A stretch of DNA of 64,000 bases from Crocodylus rhombifer (GCA_038503035.1 JAVSML010025531.1:671031-735030); one strand, 5' to 3'; counted from the stretch's first letter, positions 12,529-25,247 are shown. Numbers and translations: made by a program. The notes: generated from the letters alone by a model not told the origin.

Positions 12529-13485
12529 AGAGAGAATTAACCAAATCTTTTTCATGATGAATTCTTATACATAGTAAGCAAATAAATCACGACCTTGCTT
12601 TGAGAACAAGCTTTGTGCAGCAGTTAGATCCCAAATATATCCCTTCCTTGGCCCTGGGCTTCATTGGCAATCAAACATAAAATTCAGCCTAATTGTTCTG
12701 CCCAAGTTTGGTGTTTCCTGTTGTTTTCTTGATAGATTTCCCCCCTATCTCAGGAAATTTTCAAAGCTAAACCTCTTCCAAAGTTATTGAAAGTAACAAG
12801 ATCCACCTGGCATCATGAGCCATCAGGAATGACTACTGAATCAGAGCAACTTTAGGCTGATAAACAAAAAAAGAAGACACATATTCCTACTAAGGAACTA
12901 TTCTCCAACCCTGTTTTACACAAAATATTTTATTAATATTATCTGGAAAAAGCGTTGGAACTTATAGTGTGATTTTGGACTAAAACATCTAGCATGTAGC
13001 ATAAAATCAATACAATAATTCCAGGATAATAATGTCTATGGTAGAAGTGTCACTAGAAAGAGGTAGGTGAATGGGGCACCAGGTGCTGAATTAGAGGGGG
13101 CATAAGATTGGTGGCCTCTGTCCCTACCCAGAGTGCCAAAACTGGCTGCCACACCTCTAGTCTGTGTTGATTTTGTTTCCAAATATGCGATCAATTTCAC
13201 AGTTAGAAAAAAAAAGGTGCATGTCACATCATATTATGCTATGTTTAATATGATCAAGGTGCTTTCTTCCTGGGCATGAAAATAGGAATCTTAGACTGCT
13301 GAACAACCAATTCAAGCTATTCTAACATTCAGTTTTGTCTAAGGGAAGTTTTCAGTTGAGTCAAGATAACTCTGGAAGAAATACATTTTTGGCTCTGTAA
13401 ACAGGAACCAAGAGATTAAGTTCCAGAAGAAAACAGTAGCTTCTGCGAAGTTTTATTGCCTTTATGTGCATTTACTTTATATAGA
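12529..13485. other. Unique sequence, no gene seen
   Basis: No coding frame or repeat with definable ends. Confidence 0.6.
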
Positions 13486-13771
13486 CAGAGGCAGATTAAG
13501 GTGTACTGCGGCCCTGGACAAGCACAAAATTGGAGGCTCACTCTCCCCATGGGAGCTGGGCTGTAGTGGGAGAAAGGGGCTCCTTCCCATCCTAATGCTA
13601 GCAGGTGAGGCTGGATGGACCCCACTGGGATGGGGGGCATATGCTCGCCTCTTCTCTCTGCTTCCCACCCCTGCTACAGCTGAATGTGCACAGACATAGG
13701 CATGTACAGACAGAGGCATGTGCACTCTACTTTCACTCTCTGCACATGGACACAGACACACAGGCAGACCT

Positions 13772-13789
13772 ACACACACACACACACAC
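13772..13789. repeat. (AC)n microsatellite
   Basis: Nine uninterrupted AC units, with further CACA-rich sequence on both sides (13745-13815). Confidence 0.9.
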
Positions 13790-14377
13790 TTCCCCCCTCC
13801 CCACACACACAGATGCACACTTTCCCCTCAGAGGACCTGCTCCCTCCCACACTCTTGATCACATGGAGGCAGCCCTCCATCGCCCCCCTGCAAGCCACCC
13901 ACAGATCAGTCTTGCTCCCTGCCCTGCCCCTGTTACATTGACCTGCAGAGAGCTGCTGCCCAGCTGTCCTGTGCAGCCAGGCAGATGCAGAGGGCCTGCT
14001 GGGCTGGGAGTGCTGCACTGTGTCTCTGTGGGTGGGCAGGGGCACTAGGAGAGGTGGCTGTGGTGGGGCTAAGATGAATTTGGGAGGGCTGTAGCCCTCA
14101 AGACTCTCCCAGCATTGCCACCCACAAAGGCTCAGTGGCGTGTGGCTCTTCTGGCCCAGCTGGTCCCAACTGCCCCCCACCCCTGCCAGGTAGGGCACAG
14201 CTTTCCCAGCCCGGCTCAGCCCCCTCCCCCCCAGACACAGCGCCACCCAGCCCAACCCCTCCCCCCAGATGCAGTGCAGCTCTGTCAGCCCAACCCCAGC
14301 CCTGCAGGCCCCTCCCTGCAGCCTGATTGGTGGAGGGACCTGACTTCCATCTCCCAGGGAAGGAAATGTCAAAGCCG

Positions 14378-14422
14378 CAGTTTTAAACTTGGTGCCAAAG
14401 GTGGGCCCCAAGTTTAAAACTG
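14378..14422. repeat. Hairpin with 15-bp perfect core inside hAT element
   Basis: CAGTTTTAAACTTGG (14378-14392) pairs with CCAAGTTTAAAACTG (14408-14422). The pairing extends imperfectly outward to CAGGGAAG at 14355 and CTTCCCTG at 14439, giving an arm of about 38 bp. Confidence 0.85.
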
Positions 14423-14524
14423 TGACTTTCACTTCCCTGATGATGAGGATTAGGGGGCCAGGACCCTGAACTGGGAGTCGCCCTTGGGCTCATGCATAGG
14501 TATGAATCCACTTATGTATATAGG

Positions 14525-16983
14525 TACCTACAGAAATTTTCCATACCATATCTGTGATCACCAGGGATCCTGGCTTTCTCTAATAAAACCACACTCTCAA
14601 TTTTTGGATTAAAAAAAGTAACTCCAAATCCACATTTTTCCATGTTCAAAATGAAATACCACTATATATATGGACTCTGTATATAAACATACTTTGTGTG
14701 TTCATTCATCTGTTCATAATAACTCCACATATGAGGCAACCACTGATTTCCAGAAAAGGGCTAGAATATTTTCTGACTCTGAAATTGCTTGGCCTCTATT
14801 TCAACCATTGGATATATAGTAGAATCTACAGTTGTGCTGAAAATGTCCTTTTTGGCCCAAGCAATATCCCCTTTTGGAGATGTGTCTTTGCCAAAGCAGA
14901 TGTGGTGTGCAGCTGAACACTATTTGCAGCCTGGGAGCATCCAGCTGATCAGAATTTCCACATCGCAGCTGAAATAACCCTTCATTTCAGTTGTTTATCT
15001 GAGATCCACCCTGCTAGTGGATCTGATAGGAGAGTTTAGCCCTGGATATTGAAGTAGGGCAGTTTTATTATCTTTAGAAAAGAAAGCTAGGATATTAGTA
15101 AGCCAGTGTTACACATAATAATGCCCTTATGGGCCAGATCTTAATATATCTCTTTTATTAAAGAACTGTTTGCATGGCAATATTTTTGCTTAGATTCACT
15201 GGATGTTTACAGAATGGTTGGCCACAAATGCTGCATGCCAGAACAACTGACTTATTCATTTTGCTAGCATCAAGCTGTGATGTGAAATTTTTCACATACT
15301 GTCCTGGCTTTCCAAGAGTTTAGGAATTAAAAAAATAGAGAGAGACAGAGAGAGGGGTGGGGTTGGGGGTGGTGGGTAGAGAGACAGAGATGGAAATCTG
15401 CATGCTTCAGAGAGGTGTATATAGTTTTTGTGTACAAACATACATGTTATTTCCTCTCAGCTTCCTTAATCATGGTTGTTCTTCCATGCATTTCAAAAGC
15501 TTTAGTCAACTGCAGGTAGAAGAAGACCATGCTTGACTGTAAAATGCTTCAACATTTACATTAGTTCTGTGAGATAAATGTGAAAAACGAAAATCCTTTG
15601 ATTGTTTCTGAATCAAATGCAGTTACTACTGTCATGAAAGCAGGTATGTTGGGGTTTGGGAGGAAGGAGTGTAGAAGTCAGGAAGAAGCATCTGGAATAC
15701 ATGTATTTAAATCAGATATGGTATAAGTAACGAATGAAGAAATATGAAAGAGTAACCTATGCACTTGCCACCTATGCAGAAGACAAAAATAAAACTAGAA
15801 CCGGGATGTTACTTAATTTTATTTCTTTCATGAGATATTTCAGTAGAGATAATGTTGCATTATTACAAGATGTATATTGAATCACCATATCTAGAGGAGT
15901 AACAAATGCTGAACCATTTTATTATCTGGCAATTGATGTGAAACAAAGCAATGATGTAATTGCAAATCCATATTATGTGAGTGCTCTTAATTTCATGCCT
16001 CCTTTGCAAAGCATTTTCATTATTTTTTTACCTTAAACACTATGAAAGAATTCTCCAGTTTCGTATTTATGCAAAATAAATATAGTACAGCATACTGGAA
16101 AAAGAATTTGTGACAATGATCAATAAATGCTGTATACAGCACAGTAAAGTTATCAAAATGCTAATATTTTAAACAAAACAGAATTTAACAATTGCCAAGA
16201 TAAGCTATTCCCTCAAAGCACACTGAAGACATTTCCTAGTTTACATAATGTAATTAAATTCAAGCCTGAAGAATTCAAATTCATCCCAAAGACATTATTG
16301 GCAACATGATTTAATGTGGTGATAAGGATGAAAATGTAGCATGTTTGAAGGCCACAGGAGTATTATAAAATTATGTTTGAAGGCTGACAACAATTGTTTG
16401 CAAGCGTTCTTATGAAAAGCAGCTCACTAGTGACATTATGAAAATAAGACTTGTTTTGTTATTAGTCGCCACAAAAAGATAATTTGGGTCAAGTTCATCC
16501 CTGATGTAATTTTACAGGGCTCACTGGACTTATACAAGGAGAATTTTTCCTTTTTTGTCTTGCAGAAAACAAACAAATATGAATGTATTGAATGTAAAAG
16601 AAAATGTATCTTCTTTCAAAGTTAAACAATTTTGCTTTTAGTTTTACTACAGTGCATGAGAGATCTACAGGTGTTAGACAGTTTGCTCTGTTAAATGCTT
16701 TGTTTTTATTTTTTATCGGGTGGGAAGCAGCATTATCTGAATACACAGCTACAAGCCAGTAGCTCCTGAGACTGAATACTGGCTCAGCCACTGAACTGGC
16801 ATCACCTTATTCAAATAATTTAAACATTTTTGCTTCATGTTGTATGTGCTATTTTTCAACCTTTACAATCAGTTAAGTCAGATTAATCAGTTAAAATTCT
16901 TATAGCTCTTACAAAATATAAAGCACAATATACTGTAAATATTAAGGCTTTTCTAGGCTTCTAAGTGTCCTTTGGCAATTTAG
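14525..16983. other. AT-rich sequence, possible conserved non-coding DNA
   Basis: No gene. A purine-rich AG tract lies at 15332-15385. The section 15900-16460 is repeat-free and free of low-complexity runs, so it is a place where conserved non-coding DNA could be looked for; this is inference only. Confidence 0.5.
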
Positions 16984-17185
16984 GGGGGCGTCCAGACATG
17001 CTTAGATGTTTGATTACCCGGGGACAAGTAGCGGTGGCACACCTTATGCCACCAGTTCTTGTCCCCAGGGAACACATGTGCCATGCGTGCTTTGGCGCAC
17101 AGCAAGTTGCCTCAGGTGGTGTAGGGGGCGACATACATGTTTGCAGTGCGACATATCACACAACCATGCTCATTCGGACATGCCC
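16984..17185. mobile_element. 202-bp MITE with CCAGACATG-type ends
   Basis: The left end is GGGGGCGTCCAGACATGC. The right end on the minus strand is GGGCATGTCCGAATGAGC. TAG triplets flank both sides (16981-16983 and 17186-17188). GGGGACAAG and CTTGTCCCC form an internal inverted pair near 17018 and 17058. No protein is encoded. Confidence 0.6.
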
Positions 17186-17188
17186 TAG

Positions 17189-18068
17189 AAGTACAAGTCA
17201 TCTTAACCTGAGTGAATAAGGAGCTGAATCAGCTGGAGTAGAGGCTGCTGGTACTATAGAGGGCAATTCTTGACCTTGGGGGAATTCTTGATATAGACTT
17301 TTTTTTAAACATTCGCAAGGTTTCTGCTTGTTTTTTTGGCAGGGGTCTTTAACCAGAATCAAGATAGGGTAGAATTCTTTGGATCTCTCTCTCTCTAGCA
17401 TTTTCTACCAGAGAAATCTTAAAGTCCATCCATTTTTTCTGTGAGTTGATTCACCCATTCCTTAATATCCTGATGCCATAATTCCTAGCTGAGAGATGTA
17501 TACCATTTCTCAACTATATTACAATGTTTTCTCACATACCACAAACTCCTGAGAATAGTATGTACCTTGTTCTGTAATAGGGGCCCACACCTAAGCAGGC
17601 CAGTGAGTTCTAGGGTCATCTTCTGAACACTTTCTGAACCTCCAACTGGAACTTATGAGGTTTTTTTCAGAGTGGATCTTAGTAGGCTACAAAAGCCTTT
17701 GTAAACTGTAAATTTTTGAAGACCACCCCATTCACACCACTTTGATTTGCCCAAGAGGCCAGAATCCTCCTTCACATTGTTTCAGGCGCTCTCCAGTGAT
17801 ATAAAGGGCTGCAGTGCAATTGCTTTTTTCACTCTTCAGCTCTTTAAGGCAAGAGATAATTTAGTATCTTAATTATCGCTCATGCCATCCAAAGGCAGAA
17901 GCTATGGTTACAATAAGGACTCCAGTGCCTGGATGCAGCATCCAATACCATTTGCCTCATGTAGAACAAATGAACAGATGTGAAGAGATGGTAAAAGATA
18001 AAGCAGCAGCCTTGCAACCTACACATACATAATTAAGAGAAGGAGTGCTCAACAGCCATGGAGAGCTA
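17189..18068. other. Unassigned sequence, no gene seen
   Basis: Mixed composition; nothing with definable ends or coding potential. Confidence 0.5.
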
Positions 18069-18076
18069 CTTAAGAG

Positions 18077-18348
18077 TAGGAGTGCTCAACAGCTCCATGG
18101 CTTATGGAGCCATTTCATTTAGCTTAGGGGGTTCCCCACAGGTCTGGAAATTTGGGAGCATGGGAGCAATAGCAGTTAACACTGCCACTGCTCCCTGACC
18201 ACTACATTTCCAAACCCTACATAGCTGTAATAGGCTCCGGCCAGGCCAGCTCTATGCATGGGATCCAGCTCACAGACCAGATCCAGCCTATGGACGAACC
18301 TAGCACCATTCATTCAGCCTGCAGGGCAAAAAAGGTTGGGCATCACTG
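18077..18348. mobile_element. Small hAT (Charlie-like) MITE
   Basis: The right end read on the minus strand is CAGTGATGCCCAACC, a typical hAT/Charlie terminus; the left end TAGGAGTGCTCAAC is a decayed version. The flanks CTTAAGAG and TTTAAGGA share only five of eight positions. The left end with its flank is also present in a second copy just outside at 18033-18056. Confidence 0.5.
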
Positions 18349-18617
18349 TTTAAGGAGCTAGAAGATAGATGTTGGAAAGGGAAACAGAAGTTGAGGGAAC
18401 AGGTCTTGTTATGCTGTAGCTGTTCCTGGTTAAGATTTTATCTTCCCCAAGGGATTTTATCTTCCACAAAGCTGCACCCCCTACTAGCAGTGTAAGATTT
18501 CATCAGATTTGCCCAAGCATACAAAAAAACCACATCTGGATTGAGTGTTGGGAGTATTTTATTGTGAGAGATTTGTCTGACAAGTTTAAGAGCTGTGGAC
18601 ATAGCAGGGTAGAGGTA
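18349..18617. other. Spacer between hAT MITE and CR1
   Basis: No recognised feature. Confidence 0.6.
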
Positions 18618-20440
18618 GAATCATAGAATAGAAGGACTGGAAGGAACCTATAAAGTCATTGAGTCCAATCCCCTGCCAAACTTAACAGGTGCCTGTCCAG
18701 CCTCCTTTTGAAGACCTCCAGGGATGGTGACTGCACCACATCTTCTGGGAGCGTGTTCTAGATTCTAGATACCCTTACAGAAAACAAGTTTTTCCATATG
18801 TCCAGCCTAAATTTTTCCTCAACTAACTTTTGTCCATTGGACCTTGTCCTCCCAAGGGGTGCCTTTCTGAAGAGCTGCTCCCCTAGATCTTGCTGTTCAC
18901 CCCAATATTCTTGTAAGTGGCTATTAGGTCACCTCTCAGTCTTGGCTGACTCAGGGAAACCCAATTCCTGGAGTCTCTCTTCATAAGGCCTATCCCCCAG
19001 GCTCTTGATCATGTGGTTGGCCCTTCTCTGTACCCTTTCGAGCTCATCCACATCCTTCTTTAAGTGCAGTGCCCAGAACTGGACACAGTACTCCAGCTGT
19101 GGTCTTACGAAGCCAAGTAGAGCGGGGGAGCACCTCTCTGGAACTATTGGCTGATGCACACCAGAGTTCTACTTGCCCTGTTGGTGATTTCATTGCACTG
19201 TTGGCTCATGTTCATCCTCTGGTCAACTGTCACCCCCAGGTCCCTTTCAGATGCGGTGTCAGCTAGTGGAGCATCACCCATTGTGTAAGTGTGATGAAGG
19301 TTCTTTCTACCCAGATGAAAGACCTGGCACTTGTCCCTATTGAACCTGAACTGATTGTGTTCAGCCCATAGGACCAGCCTGTCAAGGTCATCCTGGATCC
19401 TTGCTCTGTTCTCAGATGTGCCTGCATTTCCCCACAGCTTGGTGTCATCCGCAAATGTAATCACTGTGCTTTCCATTACATCATCCAGTAATTGATAAAG
19501 ACGTTAAAATGTATGGGCCCAAGCACTGATCCCTGAGGGACACCACTGGAGATGGCCCTCCAGGATGAGGCCATCCCATTGATTATGACTCACTGGGATC
19601 AGCCACTGAGCCAGTTGCTAACCCATCTCACTCTTGACTGGTCCAGGCCAGTACCCTCCAACTTAATTGTGAAGATCTTGTGGAATACAATATCAAAGGC
19701 CTTGCTGAAGTCTTGGTAGATGATGTCAACCTCGTGTCCCCTGTCCAGCCAGTTAGTTACCTGGTTGTAAAAGACACTAGGTTTGTTAGGTATGACCTCC
19801 CCTTGACAAAGCCATGTTGGTTGTTTTTCAGTACCCCACCTGTTACAAGCTTGTGGTTGATAGCTTCCTTGACAATTTTTTTGAAGATTTTTCCCAGGAT
19901 CAAAGTCAGACTGACCAGTCTATAGCTTGCAGGGTCATCCCTCTTCCTGTTCTAAAAGATGGGCACCACATTAGCCTTCTTCCAGTCATTCGGAACCATT
20001 CCTGAGTTCTATGACTTTTCAAACAGTCTTGCAAGAGCTGCCGCTATGAGTTCAGCCAGTTCTTTTAGGACTCTTGAATGCAGGTCACCTGGCCCAGATG
20101 ACCTGAAAAAGTCCAGATGGTCTAAAAATACCTTCACCTGTTCAGGACTGATTCTGTGGACTGCTTTTTCTGCTGTATTCTCTGGGCCTCTGAACAGGTG
20201 ATGAGTTCCTGTCTGGTTTCAAGAATACTGATGCGAAATAAGTATTTAGGAGCTCACCCTTTTCATAGTGATCAACTGTGGGCTTCCCCTGTGTATTCAG
20301 TAGGGTTCCCACAGTGGAGCTTGATTTTTTTCTTGCTCCCAATGTACCTATAGAAGGACTTTTTGTTTTCTTTTATTTTGGATGCCATGTTGATCTCCAT
20401 GGTCTTAGAATTAAAACTATAACTTAATCTCATTACAGAA
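18618..20440 (-). mobile_element. CR1 LINE, 5'-truncated
   Basis: The plus-strand start carries TCATAGAATAGAAGG followed by GACTGGAAGGAACC and GAGTCCAATCCCC, the reverse complement of a CR1 3' end. CR1 protein can then be followed on the minus strand for about 1.8 kb, from sequence ahead of the reverse transcriptase through the YADD box to the C-terminal end. The 5' end is lost near 20440, as expected from incomplete reverse transcription. Frames are broken. Confidence 0.9.
18929..20440 (-). pseudogene. CR1 ORF2 reverse transcriptase remnant
   Basis: This minus-strand frame set is the C-terminal half of a CR1 ORF2 protein, which copies its RNA at a nicked genomic target. In order: a pre-RT segment with IKENKKSFYRYIGSKKK (about 20350-20420), the segment with GTLLNTQG and LLNTYFASVF (about 20230-20320), the catalytic box FADD at 19444-19455 followed by TKLWG, the segment FNRDKCQVFHLG (about 19330), DLGVTVD (about 19220), and RPQLEYCVQFWA with RVQRRANHMIKSL near 19010-19120. 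The palm region between the pre-RT part and FADD has frameshifts and stops (about 19480-20130). The endonuclease domain is missing through truncation. It is a dead copy; the family assignment is secure. Confidence 0.88.
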
Positions 20441-22608
20441 TTTGTTGCTGGCAGGCATAATAAGTAAAGATTACTTAGGCATAGCAGTTTATCCAATTCA
20501 TTTTTTTGTTAAATATTTTCATTGAAATAGTTTTTGCAGACATATAGCATGTGCTTAACAAAAGCAAACAATTAATGGTGATTTCCTCATCAAATCCTAT
20601 TTGTCAGTGAGCTTGTTTTGATAAAAACAAAAGTTCTCCTGGGTCATAATTATGTGAATATGGCTTCCAGATCTTTGGACTTTTGGAGCTGGGAATTTTT
20701 ATAGCACTCTTAATATTTTACTTTTGACTGCATATTTGATTATGTGCTGACTAAATTGTAGTGGCAAAACTAGGCGATAAAAATAACAAGCATTGGTACA
20801 TTTTTACAAATGAGGAGCTTCCCCATTTCAGCATACCATGGCTCTAATTTGCAACACTGTTTACAAGTATATTCAAAGCAGTGCTATTGATTTTAGTACC
20901 TGAGATCAGAGTTTGGCACTGTATTACATAATACCCAATCTTTGAAATAACTGTGTACAAATCGTGTTTACAAAATTGTTTGTATATATTTGGTAAGAAA
21001 ATTATTGGTTGTATTTTTTTTTCTTACAAAAGCAGTTTTAATTAGAGCTGAAGAGTAATCTGTGTTTTGTTATGCCTGACATCTCCTATTTTAACATGTG
21101 TAGAAAAAATATGTACATATTCTAATCTTATACTTACACACTATGTAGTATAGTACTTTTGAGGTACAAAGAACAGTCCAAATTTGCCCTTAAAACCAGT
21201 AGGTTTGTAGGGCTTTAAATGAAGATAAAACATGGCTCAGTAAATTTTAATGTGTAGGCAGTTACTTGTAGTAAAAATAATTACTTGATGAAATGCTCTA
21301 GTGGACAGTGATCCAGGAAGGATGTGGTAGATAAGTAGTGAAAAGGAGTTCTAATACAAAAGGGTATCAACATTTTTAGAAGATGATATATCATCTTCAG
21401 CAAGATACAGGAGACTCAGTAGAGGTTTGGATTTTCTGTCACCTACACCAGTTTGTGTCAAAGCTTTCCATCTAATGATCCAGTTTTATATTACTCAAAA
21501 CTAAATTGCCAAATCACTGCAACACAGAGATGAGCTGGAAGTCACTTTAGTATTGTCTTCAATACTCTTAAAACAACATTCACTTTTCTCAAATAAAGAA
21601 TAAGAAAAAATCAAACTTTATGCAGATGAATTGTAAAGGAGATAAACTCTCTCTACCTGTCAAACAAAAAGTATGGGGCTTCAGGACACTATGCCCAGCC
21701 CCATCAACAAATTTTGCTTTTCCAAGCTGTGGGCTGAAATCATGTCTACATGCTGCTGTTTACCTTGTTGTCTGCAGAGCATTTATTAGTGCCATGAAGA
21801 AGTTTAGGGAAAGCACCCCATGCTGCTCTACCAATGGAGCCATTGCCTTATGCTATTGGTACAGAGCTAAAGATGCAGTATAGTTGTTGTGTAGTGCGTA
21901 TGATAGTTATGGTTAACTTTAATACCATTTTTTGGTTGTAGTTCACTTAATAGATGTCTGATAGTAAAAGCAGTAAGTGGAAGCAACTGCAACATCTCCC
22001 TAATTATAAGTGTGGGATTTCAAACTTGTTTGAAGTCATTTTTGGGTGTTTAAGGATATTTTTGAGGTGTTGTATACACTGTAAGTAAACCCTGCCATAT
22101 CGTATGAAGTATTTCTTTGCCATGGGGTTCTAGCTATGTGCACTTATGAAGAATGGCTATATTGTTGAAAGGCAGACCAACTTTTCCAAATTTGGATCTG
22201 ACATTATCCTCTCTAAACCTATATTTATGCTCCTAAAGTAAGTTTCGCACTTTTTAAAAATCAAGCAATTTAAATATCTAAAAGTAAATACTGGCCTAAA
22301 TATAGATACCTTAATGTTTTTTGGGAAGTGGTATGCTTAGCTTCTATCTAAAGTATATATTAGCAAAGCTGTGGACTGATGAACAAATTATACCAAGTTG
22401 AAAATGGGGCTGGGAATTTACTGTGTGACACTGGTTCTAGCTTAATTGTTTGGTTTGGCTGGTCCTATCCTACTGTAAACTGGAGCTAAACTAATACATT
22501 TTAACCCTGTTCCATTCAAGGGTAAACTGCCTAGTTTAGCCTCTACTGGCTGTGAGATACAAGTGGGCAAACAAAACAGTTACTGCTAAATAGCTAACTT
22601 TGTATAAG
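20441..22608. other. AT-rich unique sequence, no gene seen
   Basis: No repeat with clear ends and no plausible coding frame. A short frame at 21620-21883 has no recognisable motif. Confidence 0.55.
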
Positions 22609-23077
22609 GGTGTAGGTTGTAGCCATGTTGGTCTAAGGACATAGGCAGACAAGGTTCTTTGGGTGAATCTGATATCTTTTATTAGCCCAACTTAAATAGT
22701 TGGAAAAAAAATTTTAAGCAGGCTTTTGGGTTCAAAAAGCCTTTGTCAGGCTAAGGAAGTTTCAGCAGTTGGTGTGTGCTCTTCCTGGATGGAATGAGAA
22801 GAAAAGAAGCCAGAGGGTGGGCTGGTATGCATACAAGACAGGCAGTCAGTGCAAATGTAGATTGAGGAGTCAATGGGTGAGAGACAGTCTGGGTGGGGTG
22901 GAGAGAAGTGAGGTGAATAGCGGAGAGGTACCTGGGGAGTTGGATGTCAGGCAGGTTATAATGTGTCATAACTCCAATGTCTATATTTAGTCCATGATTT
23001 TTAGTATCCAGGAGGTTATTCATCTGCCCATGTGCTGAGCGAGATCTTAACTTTGAGAAAGTCTTTCTTTGGGCCAT
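22609..23077 (-). mobile_element. Probable Penelope-like retroelement, 3' end
   Basis: On the minus strand a short coding-like stretch (23077 to about 22950) reads NNLLDTKNHGLNIDIG, resembling the last residues of the GIY-YIG endonuclease domain of Penelope-like elements, where a conserved GLN tripeptide closes the domain. It is followed by a non-coding tail ending AGACCAACATGGCTACAACC at 22637-22618, which I associate with 3' ends of such elements in reptiles. The tail includes the CTGACAAAGGCTTTTTGAAC segment. The family assignment is from memory of these motifs and is moderate only; an unrelated SINE-like repeat remains possible. Confidence 0.45.
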
Positions 23078-24646
23078 GGGAAATAGAGAGAGTTACTTTA
23101 TAGGCAGGCATAGTAACAGGATATTTTCAGACCTCATAATTAAATTTGGAGATACAGCAGATCAAAAGGGAATGGTACAAAAAGTCAGGTGCAGATACAG
23201 ACTAGATTTTTTCTCTGTAAATGTCTTTCTGAATTAGAATGACAAGAGGCTCTATCAATAAGATGAAAAGGTGGGAGCAGAGATAAAACCCTACTTTTAA
23301 AGTTAATTATTATAAACCAGGTATGGATGCATTTGAACATTACTGGCAGTGTGCTAGAAAAGCAATGCATTTATTCTTCATCTGGAGGAAAAATACTGAG
23401 TTTAAAAGAAACTGGTTGTTCCTGGGTGGTTTTAAAATCTTTCTCGTTTAAACGCTAAATGTCCATATCCTCCAGCAGCCATTTTATGCCATGTTCCCAT
23501 TTTGTCTTAAAGATAAGCAAAGATGGTTGAAGTCAGAGATTTCAATGGAACATTTAGTTACTGTGTTGGTGGTGCAGTGGCAGCACTATTTCGTGTGTGG
23601 TATAAAGAACCAGGGTTTCATCATTGTGTTAAAAAGTGCTTTGGTGATGGCATTGCCAGTTTTTATATGGGATAAAAAAAACTTGATTATTTATGGCCAT
23701 TAAAGATTCTGCAGAAATTGTGCAAGTGTATGTATTCTGCTCTCACAAGAATTCTCATAAATTTTTCAGTGAATAATTATCTTCTTGAACATGAACTACA
23801 GCTTTGGCTTCAGATGAAGATATCCCTTCCATCAGCTCTGAATTGTCGTGTGCTGTTGCTGTGCTGTGACAGGTGCCATGTTCATCCTGAATGTGGCTGG
23901 TGTAAGTGATCTGTAGCAATCTCAGTTTTATAACAAGTTCTTGAAGACCCCTGAGGCATCCTACAGAAGTGTAAGATACTGGCATTTTCATTGTATGTCA
24001 ACTAATTTCTTAGTGTCATGTAGCTCACATGTGCAGAAGTGCAAGGTAATTATGCCAAGACCTGAGGGCCAAATGCAGAGTTGGTTTGATTAGGTCAGCA
24101 TAGTAAGTCAGCATAAATTAATTTAACCTATCTGTTGAAAAGGTGGACTCTGCTTGATCTTATACTTTCTTATAGCCTGCTGTTAATTAATTATCTTGCC
24201 ACAACTCCATCCTTACATCCATTCTGTATACAAGCTATTGATGTGTTACAGTTTACAGATCTATAACTTGTATCACCTTTTAAGTATCTCAGTTTTGCTT
24301 TCAAAATATTTCCTCCATAGACTGAACATGAGGTATTGAATTTGGCCACTTATTTTCCATGGGTTTAACTAATATGGTGGACCACCTTATCCTCTTTCGT
24401 TAGTATTCTGTTGTATATGAAGGCTTATGTCCAATTCCCTTTGTAACAAGCAGAAAACCTGCCACTGACTTCAGTGGACATTGGCTCAGGCCTGTACCTC
24501 TAAATAGCTCTTAATTCCAATAAAGAAACTATTTGGGAAAGATGTAGGACTTTGGTGTGGCAGTGTTCAGTGTTCTGTACCTAATGGTTAGGAACTTGTC
24601 TCTGGGAGTGGATTTTGACAATCTATATGGCAAATGGAGAGATTTA
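23078..24646. other. Unique sequence, no gene seen
   Basis: Nothing with definable ends. The piece near 24460-24500 contains CACTGACTTCAGTGG, a short palindrome seen in other reptile repeats of this window. Confidence 0.55.
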
Positions 24647-25247
24647 GGGTACGTGTAGACATGTGGGGAGACTATCACAATGCACTGTAATTACAAGGTG
24701 TCAGAGCAGATTTGATTAATTGAGGAGCCGATTAATCAAGTCTGCTGGAGCGTGCTAATTAGCACACTCCAGCCAGCATCTGCATCTCATGTATTAGGAT
24801 CCCCACACTTCAAAAGGTGGTGGGGGCACTTTAACTAAAGCTCACTTGCTTAGTTTTAGTTAAGGCACCCCTGCTGACCTTTTGAAGCATGGGGATGCTG
24901 ATACACAAGACACTGAGGGTGCTTTAATTAGAGTGGCTCTTGAAGCCACTCCAGTTAAAGTACTCCCCCACGATGCTGGAGTACATGTAAAAATGCCTAG
25001 AATGGTCTTTACAACAGCTAGTACGGTGAGCTGGGGGACACACAAACCAGCCAATTAGGAGCACCAAATACAGTGATGTATCTCGTACAATGAAGTTTAG
25101 ATAAAGCGTTCTTACGGTCATTTTAAAATGCATTGGGGTTTAATACATGTGCCAGTGAGGTGATGCTAGAGCCTGCTAATTAGAATGTTAATCAAGGCTA
25201 CTTCAACATGCTCTAATTAGAATGTGAATGAACATGTGTATAGGCAG
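24647..25247. mobile_element. Compound of palindromic TIR elements
   Basis: It begins GGGTACGTGTAGACATG and includes several inverted pairs: GGGGCACTTTAACTAAA against TTTAGTTAAGGCACCCC (near 24824 and 24854), and CTGGAGCGTGCTAATTAG with a related GCCTGCTAATTAGAATG near 25170. A possible internal end lies near 24998. The far right reads GAACATGTGTATAGGCA. This looks like one MITE nested in or joined to a related one. No protein is encoded. Confidence 0.5.

Larger units (their letters stand above)
13486..14516. mobile_element. hAT-like non-autonomous element, about 1.03 kb
   Basis: It starts CAGAGGCAGATTAAGG and its right end reads CATAAGTGGATTCATACC on the minus strand, both of the CAGTGGCGGATTAA type. 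The flanks are TATATAGA (13478-13485) and TATATAGG (14517-14524), a 7 of 8 match to the 8-bp duplication hAT elements make. The interior is GC-rich with a CA microsatellite and a strong hairpin. Long frames across it on both strands are compositional; none shows a transposase motif. Confidence 0.65.

Noticed and set aside
13770..14432. Open minus-strand frame of 220 codons
   Set aside because: It lies in the GC-rich interior of a hAT element, crosses a microsatellite and a hairpin, and has no domain motif; long frames occur on both strands there.
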